A DNA stretch of 51,660 nucleotides from a virus, in IMG/VR virus record IMGVR_UViG_3300010354_000126, positions 1 to 51,660 of that record; one strand, given 5' to 3'. Position 1 is the first letter of the stretch. The number at the start of each line of letters is the position of its first letter. The notes under the pieces are model-generated. The model made no database searches and was not told the origin of the DNA. It worked only from the letters and a program-made list of their open reading frames with translations. The position numbers and the translations under genes are program-made. Positions 43,040-51,660 of this stretch are shown here, piece by piece.

Positions 43040-43375
43040 TCAACTCCAACTTAATGTAGATTCATTCCAAGTCTGACCTGCATGATCTGGTGGTATTGGC
43101 GGTTGCCATAAACAAGTCTGCTCATCTAATATCCATGAAGGGAAAGGCCTAGGTGGTATAAATGCATCACGTTGGCTATCGTAGGTATAACCAATGCCAG
43201 CATAATTTTTTCTTAAAGGTATTCCTCCCTGTAAATGTTGTCCAGCCATGGTATTATAACTTGTCTGCTTCCATCTGTTGGGATCTCCAAAAAAACCCTG
43301 TTGTATTTTATCTGGTTCAGCAACTATTACGTTAACAACAACACTATTTTCATCTATTTGTGCAAAATGCGCCAT
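43040..43375 (-). CDS. Conserved virion protein (MAHFAQIDEN family)
   Basis: A 111-residue protein. I chose ATG 43375, giving MAHFAQIDENSVVVNVIV, because GGAG lies about 6 bases before it and this is the conserved start of a small protein found widely in aquatic T4-like phages; a longer frame from 43399 overlaps the giant gene upstream. Conserved features are FGDPNRWKQTSYNT, LRKNYAGIGYTYD, RDAFIPPRPFPSW and LWQPPIPP. The family occurs next to fibre genes and is probably structural; its precise location in the virion is not known to me. Confidence 0.83.
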   Translation of the reverse strand: MAHFAQIDENSVVVNVIVAEPDKIQQGFFGDPNRWKQTSYNTMAGQHLQGGIPLRKNYAGIGYTYDSQRDAFIPPRPFPSWILDEQTCLWQPPIPPDHAGQTWNESTLSWS

Positions 43376-43385
43376 ATATTCTCCA

Positions 43386-46300
43386 TTACGAAATTCCAAA
43401 ACCAGATAATATCCAGGTGTCGTTAGCTATTTTAATAATCTTGACTACAGCGTTAATAGATATAGTTCTTGTACCTGTGGCTAGACTGTTAGCTAACTTA
43501 AGTGTCACACCCGATGATGGTATAATTTGGAATGTACTACCGTTACTTATAAGACTAATTTCAGCTCCTATAGGAAATGGTACACTTGAATTAAGAGGAA
43601 TAGTTATATTACTATTAGTTAGGAAATGTTTTCCTAAATCTGCTAGACTTAAGACTCCTGTTGCATTCGAACTCTGAGGAAGATATCTAAATCCTATCAA
43701 AAATGGATTACCTAGAACATCTTGAACAGTTGATGCAGCGGCTATTCCTGATAGAGTTTTATTGGACAAAGTTTGTGATGCTGTGGTTATGACTAAAACA
43801 CCGTCTACACTTGGAACTATGACATTTCCGCTTGCCACTGATTGAGCCACTAATGTGGTTTGTCCTGAACTGGCTCCCGACAATCTCAGTCCGGAACTAG
43901 GTACAGTAAAATTGACATCGACTCTAATATCTGCGCCCACTATTGTAGCCGTTACTGCATCACCTACAAAATTAAAACTAGTAACCGTATTACTGACCAC
44001 AGTACCTTCGTTTTTAACTGTGACTGCATTTGTTCCTTGACTTCCTGTGAATCCGTAACCTCTACTACCTGAATAACCTCTGTTACCTTGACTACCTACA
44101 TAACCTTCACTACCTAGGTATCCTTCAATCCCTTGGCTACCGGTAAATCCTCCTGCAGGACCCTGAGGACCTTGACTACCGATAAATCCTGCTCCTTCAC
44201 TTCCAGAATATCCAGGTGGTCCTAGATAACCACTGGCTGCGATTTCTACCCATTGTTGGCTACTACCATCGTCAACATAGACACACAGAGCACCTACGAT
44301 AGTATCTAACCATCTATCCCCTACGGAAGGAAAACTAGGTGGAGTAGATCCGAAAGTAAAAGAACTTTCTCCTCTTACACCCTTACTGCCCGCATAACCA
44401 GAGTCTCCTCTTGATCCTGCATATCCTTGCGATCCAGTATGACCTAGAGAACCAGTGTAGCCTTGACTACCGGTATAACTTTGGCTACCAGTAAATCCTA
44501 TACTTCCTGCATAGCCTAAATCTCCTTGAGGTCCTTGTATAACACCTACATCTACCCAAATATCACCGTCCCAAATCCATAAATGACCGTCATCTTGCGT
44601 TATAATACCATGACCTATAACATCTGGAATGTAAGGAGTAGGAAGTAGACTGTTAGTAGAAGTACTACCTACTATAGTTACTGCTGTTCCGTCAGCACCT
44701 CTGCTACCACTATATCCTAAAGGTCCTTGACTACCTGAGTATCCTAGATCACCTCTACTTCCTATATAACCTTCACTGCCAGTATATCCCTGACTTCCTG
44801 TGTAACCAATTTCTCCTTGACTGCCGATATAACCATCTGAGCCGGTGTAACCTACTGACCCAGCGAACCCTAAACTTCCTGTAAAACCAAAACTTCCTAC
44901 ATGACCCCTGCTACCAACGAATCCCTGACTACCAGAATAGCCCAATGAACCCGCGTAGCCTTGACTTCCTCTAAAACCAATACTACCAGAATACCCAGTT
45001 TCGCCTCGAGCGCCTGATAGGTCTGCAAGAAATACCCAAGTTGATCCAGTCCATTCATAAATCTGTCCATTTTCGTTGTCTTCTACAGAACCTGTGTTAA
45101 CGATAGCCAGTTGTCCTGGTAATATCCCAGTAGGTGCGACATCTGCCAATAATGTAGGTGCATCGTTATAGATTTTAGCTATCTTAAAATCGATTCCCTT
45201 GCTGCCTGTATAACCAAAACTACCTATAAATCCTGTTAGTCCTTGAGGTCCTCGAACAGGACCTACATCAACCCATGTAGAACTATTCCAAATCCATAGA
45301 TTACCATTAGATTCTATGATGTAGCCGTCACCTATATCTCCGACATAGGATGGATTTAACAGACTACTTGTAGATGTTGTACCTACTATGGTAACACTTG
45401 TACCATCTGCACCACGACTGCCCGAATAACCTAGTTCGCCTTGGCTCCCTACGTAACCAACCGAACCTGTGTAACCTTGACTACCTGTATAGCCTATAGA
45501 TCCTGTATATCCTATGCTGCCAGCGTAACCAATAGAACCTACAAATCCCCTAGACCCTGTGAAACCTTGACTACCTGTAAATCCTCTACTACCATGATAA
45601 CCTCTTTCATTGGTCACCGGTGTGGAAATTATTTCAATGTCTAGTGTTCTAGATATAGACTGGTTAATATTATCTGTAATTGTTATGGTTACATTTGTTG
45701 TGCCTAAGGTAGATGGAGTTCCAGCTAGAATACCGGTACTGGTATTGTAAGCCAGTCCACTAGGAGGAGTTGCGGGTGATATAGCATACTTAAACGGTGC
45801 TACACCTCCAGCAGGGCTGACTGGTGTGACAGAATCTAGTACTCCTATTTGAAGTTTCAAAGGATTGCTTAGGACTGTGGCATTTAGAGCAGGTGGAAGG
45901 CCGTCTATAATATTAATTGCTACCACTACACTACTGGATTGGCCTGAGCCATCCGTGATAGTCACAGTGTAATTTTGATCATATAATTGAGTAGGAGTTC
46001 CAGATATTTCACCATTTATGGAATCAAATATTAGGTTACCTGGCAGGGTTGCAGTGTTTGCACCTTGTATAGAATATGATAGACTGCCAAATCCTCCGTT
46101 GGCAGAAACAGGTGAAAACGGTGTGACTTGTAAATATCGGATTAAACTAGAAACACCGTTATTAATAATTACATTGATTGGTGGGGCAACTATGTGATAG
46201 GAAAAGGTAGCTGTCACAGCCTGAGCCGCTTCATCTGTTACTGTCACACTTACACTGGTAGCTGATAATAGTGCATTTGGCGTACCACTTATCAGCGCAG

Positions 46301-49300
46301 TGCTTGTGTTAAAAACTAGACCGTAACTAAGCAGACTGGGACTAATACTGTAACTTAAATTACCGTCACCTCCTGTGACAGTAACTGGTGTGAAACTGCT
46401 AGGAACCCCATATGTATCATAGACGTTGGCATTTGTAGCCACATTGGTTAATGCTGAAGGTGCATTAACAATATAGAAAAACTGTGTTGAACTAGTCCGC
46501 AAATCTGCATCGGTTACAGTTACGGTCACAGCGTCAAAGGTCAACATAGAAGTTATACCTTTGCCACTGATCAGTGATGTTGATGTATTAAATGCTAGGT
46601 TAGCCTGTAGTTGGGGATTTATGCTATATGAATAAGGAACTCTACCTCCAGATGCTATGGCACTAACAAATGGAGTGATAGTCCTATTTTGTGTAAATTC
46701 TACAGAGCTTGTAGTTGCAGTGATGACCAAAGGAGGATCAATCACTATAAGATTAAAGTCTTTGAAACTGGTTTGCCCTTGGCTGTCAGAAGCAGTAATC
46801 CTATATATTGAATTGACTAACTGAGTAGCTACGCCTGATAATCTACCGTTTACGGTACTGAAACTAAGTCCGGTTGGTAAAGGAGGACTTGGCTGAATAG
46901 AAAATGAAATGGTACCATAACCTCCAGAAGCACTAACAGGGCTAATGCTGGCATTGGTCACACCTCTTATCAAGGTAGCTGTTGAAATATCTAAGTTAGT
47001 TGATAACGCTGGAACCGCACTTACTATTATTGTAGTGGTATTAGAAGCTGTGCTCGATGCGTCATCTGTAATGGTAATTGTAAATGTTGTGGTATTGGCA
47101 GCGTTTGGTGATCCAGATATCTGTCCTGTAGCAGCATTAAATGTGAGTCCGTTGGTTGCTGTTAAATCAGGATCAATACTATAAACAAAAGGTGCTATTC
47201 CTCCTACAGCCTGTACAGGTATATAGGCAGTAATTGGCACACCATTGAAAAAGCTTCTAGAAGCTATAAGTCTATTCGCGGACAGTGCGGGAGGTAAAAC
47301 CTCTATACTGATAAAATCAAGTGTAGACTGTTCTGCTTGATCCTCAATGCCTATGGCAAAACTCAAAGGATCACTAGATCTTGTATAGTCTGTTGCTAAT
47401 CCAGAAATAATACCTGTGGCAGGATCGAATATAAGCCCGCTTTTCAAACCTGGATTTATACTATAACTTATACTTCCAAATCCTCCCGATGCTGCCACAG
47501 GTTGGAATGGGGTAAAGGCCACTCCCTGTGTGAGTTGCGTTGTAGATGAATTAACAGTAGAGGTAAGTAATGGAGGATTTACAATATTTAGAACAAATCC
47601 CCCTGTACTTACTTGCTGAAAATCATCAGTCACCGTGATAGCATAAAATGTATTGGGCAGTGTGAAAGTGGGTTTACCTGCTATTTGCCCTGTAGGTGCT
47701 AGGAAATTAAGTCCTGGTGTTATCAGTCCTGGTGATAGACTATAGGTATAGGGTGTTTTTCCTCCTGTCACTGTGATAGGTGTAATGGCTATACTGACAT
47801 TCTTTGTAAGTGTAATATTGGCTGACGGAACAGTTACCACTAATGGAGGAGGAGGAGGTTCAGATTTGACAAAAAGATCAAAGGTAGTAGATGTAGTTTG
47901 ATTTACTGTATCATTTATAGAAATCGTAAAACTATTTGTAGAAAGTGCAACTGTGGCTGTACCTGAAATTTGCCCTGTGCTAGTGTTAAATGTTAATGCA
48001 CCAGGAAGTTGAGATCCTATAGAAAAAGTTTTTGTTCCATGACCGCCTGAAGCTGTCACTGGTGTAAAAGGTGAAAACGATTGATTTTGATCCAATAGTT
48101 TATAAGGAATAATTTTATTGGCCACTAATGGGATAAAATTCACAGATAAGGTAAATGTGCCAGTGCCCTGTCTATTCAAGAAATCCGTTATAGTAACTGT
48201 GTAACTGCTCTGTGTGCTGGTTGTAGTAGGCGTGCCATTTATGGCCCCAGTGGATGTGTTATAGGTTAGGCCAACCGGCAAACTCGTAGATATAGCATAG
48301 GTCAAAGTTCCGTAACCACTTGACCCTTGTACAGGTATAGTAGAACTTACTGCTGTTAAATAGGAGAATGTGAGACTAGGATTAGAGACAGTAACAATAA
48401 TAGCAGGGGGTGGTAAAACTTCTATGAAAATATTTTTGTACTGTGTCTGTGGTGCTTGGTCTGTTACGTCTATTTGATAAAGTTGGTTTATAGAATCAAC
48501 TGTGGGGGTTCCGCTTATCTGTCCAGTTGACGTATTAAAATTTAATCCTGTAGGCGGGCCAGGCGTGATTGCAAATGTCTTAGTGCCAAATCCTCCACTG
48601 GCAATAACTGGCACAAACGGAGTAACTGCTTGAAATTGCTGAAGAGTTGTACTAGGATTGATTATAGTAAGAACTAATGCAGCGGCATTTACAGTTATTG
48701 TAAACTGCTGAGAACTTGTCTGTCCTGCTTCATCTGTTACAATGACAGTTATACTCGTAGGTCCCGTAACAGTAGAAGCTGCGCCGTAGATCAATCCATT
48801 AAGGAAAAACATGCCTGTAGGCAAAGTACCTGTATAGGAGTAGGTAACTATTCCATATCCACCTGTGTGGCTTACTGGAGTAAAACTTACAGGATCTGAT
48901 TGATTAAAAACGAAGGTAGCCTGCGTAAGAGTACTGGTAAGTGCAGGCAAGGCATTGATGGTAAGATTAAAACTTCGAGAAGCAGTCTGTGCTGTAGGTA
49001 ATAACTGATCTGATATTGATATAGTTATCAGTGTAGACGTAGTGGCGCTAGGTGTTCCTGTAATAAAACCAGTTGACGGATCTAGGCTCAGGCCAGCTGG
49101 TAAAGCTGTAACGGCTGTGTAGCTGACAGTTCCGTAACCACCTACAGCTACGACAGGTTTAAATGGTGCAGCAGTTATACCGGCATATATTGGATTAACA
49201 GTGCCAGCATTGGCTAATAATGGAATAGGATTTATTCTAAGATCAAATACACCGTTGGCCGATTGTCCAGGTATAGCACTGTTAACAGTTATAGTATATA

Positions 49301-50696
49301 CATCATAGGCTGCGATATCTGTTGCGGCACCTGTTATGCGTCCGTTGAAAGTATCTAAAGAAAGTCCAGTAGGTAAAGGTTTGTCTATACTATAACGTAA
49401 TGGCGCAGTACCTCCTACCCCAACTACAGGGATAAATGTTGTGGCCATTGTCTGGCCGATTAAAAATGTATTAGTAGGGAAATTTACCAGTGCAGACAGC
49501 GGAGGCGGTTCATTGATGGTAACTGTAATAGTCTGTGAAACACTGGCCGCAGCATTATCTGTAACAAAAATAACATAATTTGAAGATGTTGAGCTAGATG
49601 GTATACCGGTAATACTACCTGTGCTAGGATTAAAAGTTAATCCAGTAGCAGCTGAAAAACTAGCGGCCCCGGATATAGCAGGAGTTATACTAAAGGTATA
49701 AGGAGTTTGGCCACCAGAAGCTGAAACAGGTGTAGATGTTGTAATGGCAATCGCTCTTACACCAGTGACCGTAGCAGAATTCAGTGTAGATACCAGAGGG
49801 GCCCCACCTGAAGCTACAGCTAGGGTAAAAGATTTACTGGTTGTTTGACCTGGTACTTTGCCGTCTGTAAAAGTCACCACATAGCTAGTAGCAGGACTAG
49901 GTGCGGTAGCAGTACCATAGATAAAAAACTCTGCAGAATTATACCAATATAGAACACTGCTGGCATCGGGAACAGTTTTCATACCAGCATCAGTAATAGT
50001 TACTGTGTCTGTAGTACTCCAATTTACTTGCCCTGGGGGATTTGTGCCACCGCTGGCCGAGGGATTGGCATTATATCTTAATTGTATAGTTGTGGCTGTA
50101 ACTGCTGTACATTCCCATATACCGTTGTAGCTGACCTTGGTTTGCCCGCGTAGCGCATAGTAACTGCCTACTGTGGGAGCATCTCCAAATTGACTAGCGA
50201 TTGTAAATGTAGCACGCCAGTCTGTGCCTGATCCTGTTATAGTTGGCGCAGTAGATGTTACTGTTATATTAACTTTTGAAGTGCTATAATTAAGTCCTGA
50301 TGGTAAATTTGGACTTATTGATACTGATAACGGTCCTGTACCTCCATAAGCGCTGACTGGGCTACCTTTGAATGCAGTTCCAGGTGTAAGTGTAAGAGTC
50401 GTATTGTTGACAGTTCCAGAAATTGTTGGAGCTGTTACACCACTGGTAATACCAGGAAAGGGATCGCCTCCATTGGCGCTAAGGGTTTGTCCCAGCAGAG
50501 GTTTACTTCTATCAAATGCTGAAGCTAAAATTTTACCCGCACTTAATCCAGAGCCTAATTGTCCTATCTTGGTCTGAGCACTTTGATTGATATAGATATC
50601 TTGACCGCCAAAGTAACGATCAGCAGCAGCTATAGTTGCATTTGTAGAACTAGGAGCAGGTTGAACAGCAGGATTAGGATAGTAGTATATTGTCAT
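43386..50696 (-). CDS. 2436-residue fibre with about 16 Ig-like repeats and collagen-like shaft
   Basis: The largest protein of the window. After an N-terminal region (about 1-90), residues 90-1690 form about 16 tandem Ig-like (He_PIG type) repeats of about 90 residues. Typical units contain ASGGFGTKTFAI, GLNFNTSTGQISGTPT and TVTITD. From about 1698 to 2290 follow collagen-like GYTGSQ blocks, interrupted by small modules: two copies of a DGxxxTIVGxTST...LWIWxxxxWVDVG unit and a PSVGDRWLDTI unit, ending in a SQTLSNKTLSGI linker and a beta tip. The start lies 9 bases after a GGTAAATA box with no ribosome binding site. Repeat number may vary between relatives. Probably a long tail fibre or whisker-like surface protein; no catalytic domain seen. 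Confidence 0.9.
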   Translation of the reverse strand: MTIYYYPNPAVQPAPSSTNATIAAADRYFGGQDIYINQSAQTKIGQLGSGLSAGKILASAFDRSKPLLGQTLSANGGDPFPGITSGVTAPTISGTVNNTTLTLTPGTAFKGSPVSAYGGTGPLSVSISPNLPSGLNYSTSKVNITVTSTAPTITGSGTDWRATFTIASQFGDAPTVGSYYALRGQTKVSYNGIWECTAVTATTIQLRYNANPSASGGTNPPGQVNWSTTDTVTITDAGMKTVPDASSVLYWYNSAEFFIYGTATAPSPATSYVVTFTDGKVPGQTTSKSFTLAVASGGAPLVSTLNSATVTGVRAIAITTSTPVSASGGQTPYTFSITPAISGAASFSAATGLTFNPSTGSITGIPSSSTSSNYVIFVTDNAAASVSQTITVTINEPPPLSALVNFPTNTFLIGQTMATTFIPVVGVGGTAPLRYSIDKPLPTGLSLDTFNGRITGAATDIAAYDVYTITVNSAIPGQSANGVFDLRINPIPLLANAGTVNPIYAGITAAPFKPVVAVGGYGTVSYTAVTALPAGLSLDPSTGFITGTPSATTSTLITISISDQLLPTAQTASRSFNLTINALPALTSTLTQATFVFNQSDPVSFTPVSHTGGYGIVTYSYTGTLPTGMFFLNGLIYGAASTVTGPTSITVIVTDEAGQTSSQQFTITVNAAALVLTIINPSTTLQQFQAVTPFVPVIASGGFGTKTFAITPGPPTGLNFNTSTGQISGTPTVDSINQLYQIDVTDQAPQTQYKNIFIEVLPPPAIIVTVSNPSLTFSYLTAVSSTIPVQGSSGYGTLTYAISTSLPVGLTYNTSTGAINGTPTTTSTQSSYTVTITDFLNRQGTGTFTLSVNFIPLVANKIIPYKLLDQNQSFSPFTPVTASGGHGTKTFSIGSQLPGALTFNTSTGQISGTATVALSTNSFTISINDTVNQTTSTTFDLFVKSEPPPPPLVVTVPSANITLTKNVSIAITPITVTGGKTPYTYSLSPGLITPGLNFLAPTGQIAGKPTFTLPNTFYAITVTDDFQQVSTGGFVLNIVNPPLLTSTVNSSTTQLTQGVAFTPFQPVAASGGFGSISYSINPGLKSGLIFDPATGIISGLATDYTRSSDPLSFAIGIEDQAEQSTLDFISIEVLPPALSANRLIASRSFFNGVPITAYIPVQAVGGIAPFVYSIDPDLTATNGLTFNAATGQISGSPNAANTTTFTITITDDASSTASNTTTIIVSAVPALSTNLDISTATLIRGVTNASISPVSASGGYGTISFSIQPSPPLPTGLSFSTVNGRLSGVATQLVNSIYRITASDSQGQTSFKDFNLIVIDPPLVITATTSSVEFTQNRTITPFVSAIASGGRVPYSYSINPQLQANLAFNTSTSLISGKGITSMLTFDAVTVTVTDADLRTSSTQFFYIVNAPSALTNVATNANVYDTYGVPSSFTPVTVTGGDGNLSYSISPSLLSYGLVFNTSTALISGTPNALLSATSVSVTVTDEAAQAVTATFSYHIVAPPINVIINNGVSSLIRYLQVTPFSPVSANGGFGSLSYSIQGANTATLPGNLIFDSINGEISGTPTQLYDQNYTVTITDGSGQSSSVVVAINIIDGLPPALNATVLSNPLKLQIGVLDSVTPVSPAGGVAPFKYAISPATPPSGLAYNTSTGILAGTPSTLGTTNVTITITDNINQSISRTLDIEIISTPVTNERGYHGSRGFTGSQGFTGSRGFVGSIGYAGSIGYTGSIGYTGSQGYTGSVGYVGSQGELGYSGSRGADGTSVTIVGTTSTSSLLNPSYVGDIGDGYIIESNGNLWIWNSSTWVDVGPVRGPQGLTGFIGSFGYTGSKGIDFKIAKIYNDAPTLLADVAPTGILPGQLAIVNTGSVEDNENGQIYEWTGSTWVFLADLSGARGETGYSGSIGFRGSQGYAGSLGYSGSQGFVGSRGHVGSFGFTGSLGFAGSVGYTGSDGYIGSQGEIGYTGSQGYTGSEGYIGSRGDLGYSGSQGPLGYSGSRGADGTAVTIVGSTSTNSLLPTPYIPDVIGHGIITQDDGHLWIWDGDIWVDVGVIQGPQGDLGYAGSIGFTGSQSYTGSQGYTGSLGHTGSQGYAGSRGDSGYAGSKGVRGESSFTFGSTPPSFPSVGDRWLDTIVGALCVYVDDGSSQQWVEIAASGYLGPPGYSGSEGAGFIGSQGPQGPAGGFTGSQGIEGYLGSEGYVGSQGNRGYSGSRGYGFTGSQGTNAVTVKNEGTVVSNTVTSFNFVGDAVTATIVGADIRVDVNFTVPSSGLRLSGASSGQTTLVAQSVASGNVIVPSVDGVLVITTASQTLSNKTLSGIAAASTVQDVLGNPFLIGFRYLPQSSNATGVLSLADLGKHFLTNSNITIPLNSSVPFPIGAEISLISNGSTFQIIPSSGVTLKLANSLATGTRTISINAVVKIIKIANDTWILSGFGIS

Positions 50697-50705
50697 AGAA
50701 TCTAA

Positions 50706-50713
50706 TATTTACC
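50706..50713 (-). promoter_or_regulatory. Late-type box GGTAAATA near the start codon
   Basis: Nine bases before the ATG at 50696, in GGTAAATATTAGATTCTATG; the same TAAATATTAGA string occurs at 35728-35735. No ribosome binding site follows it. Confidence 0.5.
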
Positions 50714-50723
50714 CTATGTGCTT

Positions 50724-51660
50724 TTAGCCCAGTATTGAGAACAAATCTAGATATCCAAGTCCGGTGTCGTAACAGACAAACAAGACCTGTGATTGATCAT
50801 CGTAGTACATATCTCCAGGTTTCATATCTGCTGTGGTAAGTCCGTTATTAGCATCTGCATTTGTATACATTCTAGAACCTGCAGATATCTGTTTATATGG
50901 AATATTTGCAAGATTTGTTGCCTGTAGAGCCAAATCATCTATGAAAGTTATGGATCCACCAGCACCTATTACCACATTGGTAAAGGTCACTGTGGCAGAT
51001 GTAGCTACATCTTGTGCGATACTGATGGTGGCTGTTACTGCCTGTCCTATGCCGTCTGTTACTGTAACGCCGACACCACCTACAATACTCTTAATGTATT
51101 CACCTGGTATTCCCTGACTTCCAGTGTAGCCAAATGATCCTGTGTAGCCAAATGATCCTGCGAATCCAAATGATCCTGTATAACCTTGACTTCCTACGAA
51201 TCCTTCACTTCCTGTGTAACCAATAGACCCATCATATCCAGAACCTCCGCCTCCGCCACCGCCACTACCTGTATATCCTCTCAGGCCTTCACTTCCTACG
51301 AATCCTTGAGATCCTACATGTCCTATACCCTCTGATCCAGTGTAACCGTGACTACCTGTATAACCATCGGAACCTACATAGCCTTGATCTCCCTTAGGTC
51401 CTGTAATGTTTCCAACGTCTAACCATGATGTACCGTTAGTTACCCATAAATGGCCGTCGGCTGTAACAAGATACCCAGACCATATTGGCACACTATTAGC
51501 AGCAGGTAATGATGTGTTTGTGGATACATTTCCTGTAATGGTAACACTTTGTCCTGGATCACCCTTACTACCTGTGTAACCAATATCTCCTAGACTACCT
51601 GTGTAGCCGATTGATCCCACATAACCTTCAGATCCAGTATATCCAAAACTACCAGTAAAT
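50724..51660 (-). CDS. Collagen-like tail fibre, 5' end cut by window edge
   Basis: The frame stays open to the right edge (in-frame codons from 51659), giving 311 visible residues. The start is missing; a GTG at 51620 sits in the middle of the repeat and is not the true start. Collagen-like GYTGS repeats flank a SVTITGNVSTNTSLP and GHLWVTNGTSWLDVG module related to those in the genes at 37945 and 43386, and a Gly-rich run. The C-terminal 130 residues are a beta domain (GVGVTVTDGIGQAVT, MKPGDMYYDDQSQVLFVCYD). Probably another trimeric fibre with collagen-like shaft and globular tip. Confidence 0.85.
   Translation of the reverse strand, partial: FTGSFGYTGSEGYVGSIGYTGSLGDIGYTGSKGDPGQSVTITGNVSTNTSLPAANSVPIWSGYLVTADGHLWVTNGTSWLDVGNITGPKGDQGYVGSDGYTGSHGYTGSEGIGHVGSQGFVGSEGLRGYTGSGGGGGGGSGYDGSIGYTGSEGFVGSQGYTGSFGFAGSFGYTGSFGYTGSQGIPGEYIKSIVGGVGVTVTDGIGQAVTATISIAQDVATSATVTFTNVVIGAGGSITFIDDLALQATNLANIPYKQISAGSRMYTNADANNGLTTADMKPGDMYYDDQSQVLFVCYDTGLGYLDLFSILG

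Noticed and set aside
1-51660. tRNA genes, insertion sequences, attachment sites or an origin
   Set aside because: Gaps between genes are almost all shorter than 70 bases and contain only promoters or terminators; no cloverleaf-like or transposase-like sequence was recognised by reading.

Overview
The window looks like part of the genome of a large T4-type (contractile-tailed) bacteriophage of the aquatic kind. The evidence is a class Ia ribonucleotide reductase gene, long runs of tightly packed minus-strand structural genes, T4-like late promoter boxes (core TAAATA, twice the exact TATAAATA) just upstream of many minus-strand starts, and collagen-like GYTGSQ fibre proteins of the type common in marine and freshwater myoviruses. 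No host genes, tRNAs, insertion sequences or CRISPR arrays were seen. The host cannot be fixed. A DUF3563-like small protein and a weakly phasin-like protein hint at a proteobacterium.

Layout. 1-1497 is the N-terminal two thirds of nrdA, cut by the window edge. 1531-3620 holds a conserved small protein and a beta-helix tail fibre. 3670-8677 is a compact minus-strand cluster: a RecB/Cas4-type exonuclease, a protein with a calcium-loop motif, an XhlA-like coiled-coil membrane protein and several unknown small proteins. 8811-10004 is the only plus-strand block: six very small genes behind two sigma70-like promoters, closed by a strong terminator, probably an early gene island. 10060-10464 is a zinc metallopeptidase. 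10477-15264 encodes one 1595-residue polypeptide with four glycosyltransferase domains and an FkbM methyltransferase. 15320-17761 holds a small membrane protein, an exported staphylococcal-type nuclease and small structural proteins.

17782-51660 is almost wholly tail-fibre or adhesin genes on the minus strand. Four paralogous fibres (17782-33487) share one scaffold, which is expanded in two of them by LamG lectin-like domains and in the largest also by a domain resembling ILEI/FAM3. Collagen-like fibres, a beta-helix fibre, a LamG protein, a tail assembly chaperone and a 2436-residue protein with about 16 Ig-like repeats follow. Together the fibre-type proteins exceed 11,000 residues.

How the genes may work together: late transcription from the TAAATA boxes would make the fibre set. 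The glycosyltransferase/methyltransferase polyprotein beside it could decorate fibres or the host surface. The nuclease, exonuclease and NrdA would supply and recycle nucleotides. These functional links are inference. The gene families named are recognised from sequence motifs by eye, without database searches.
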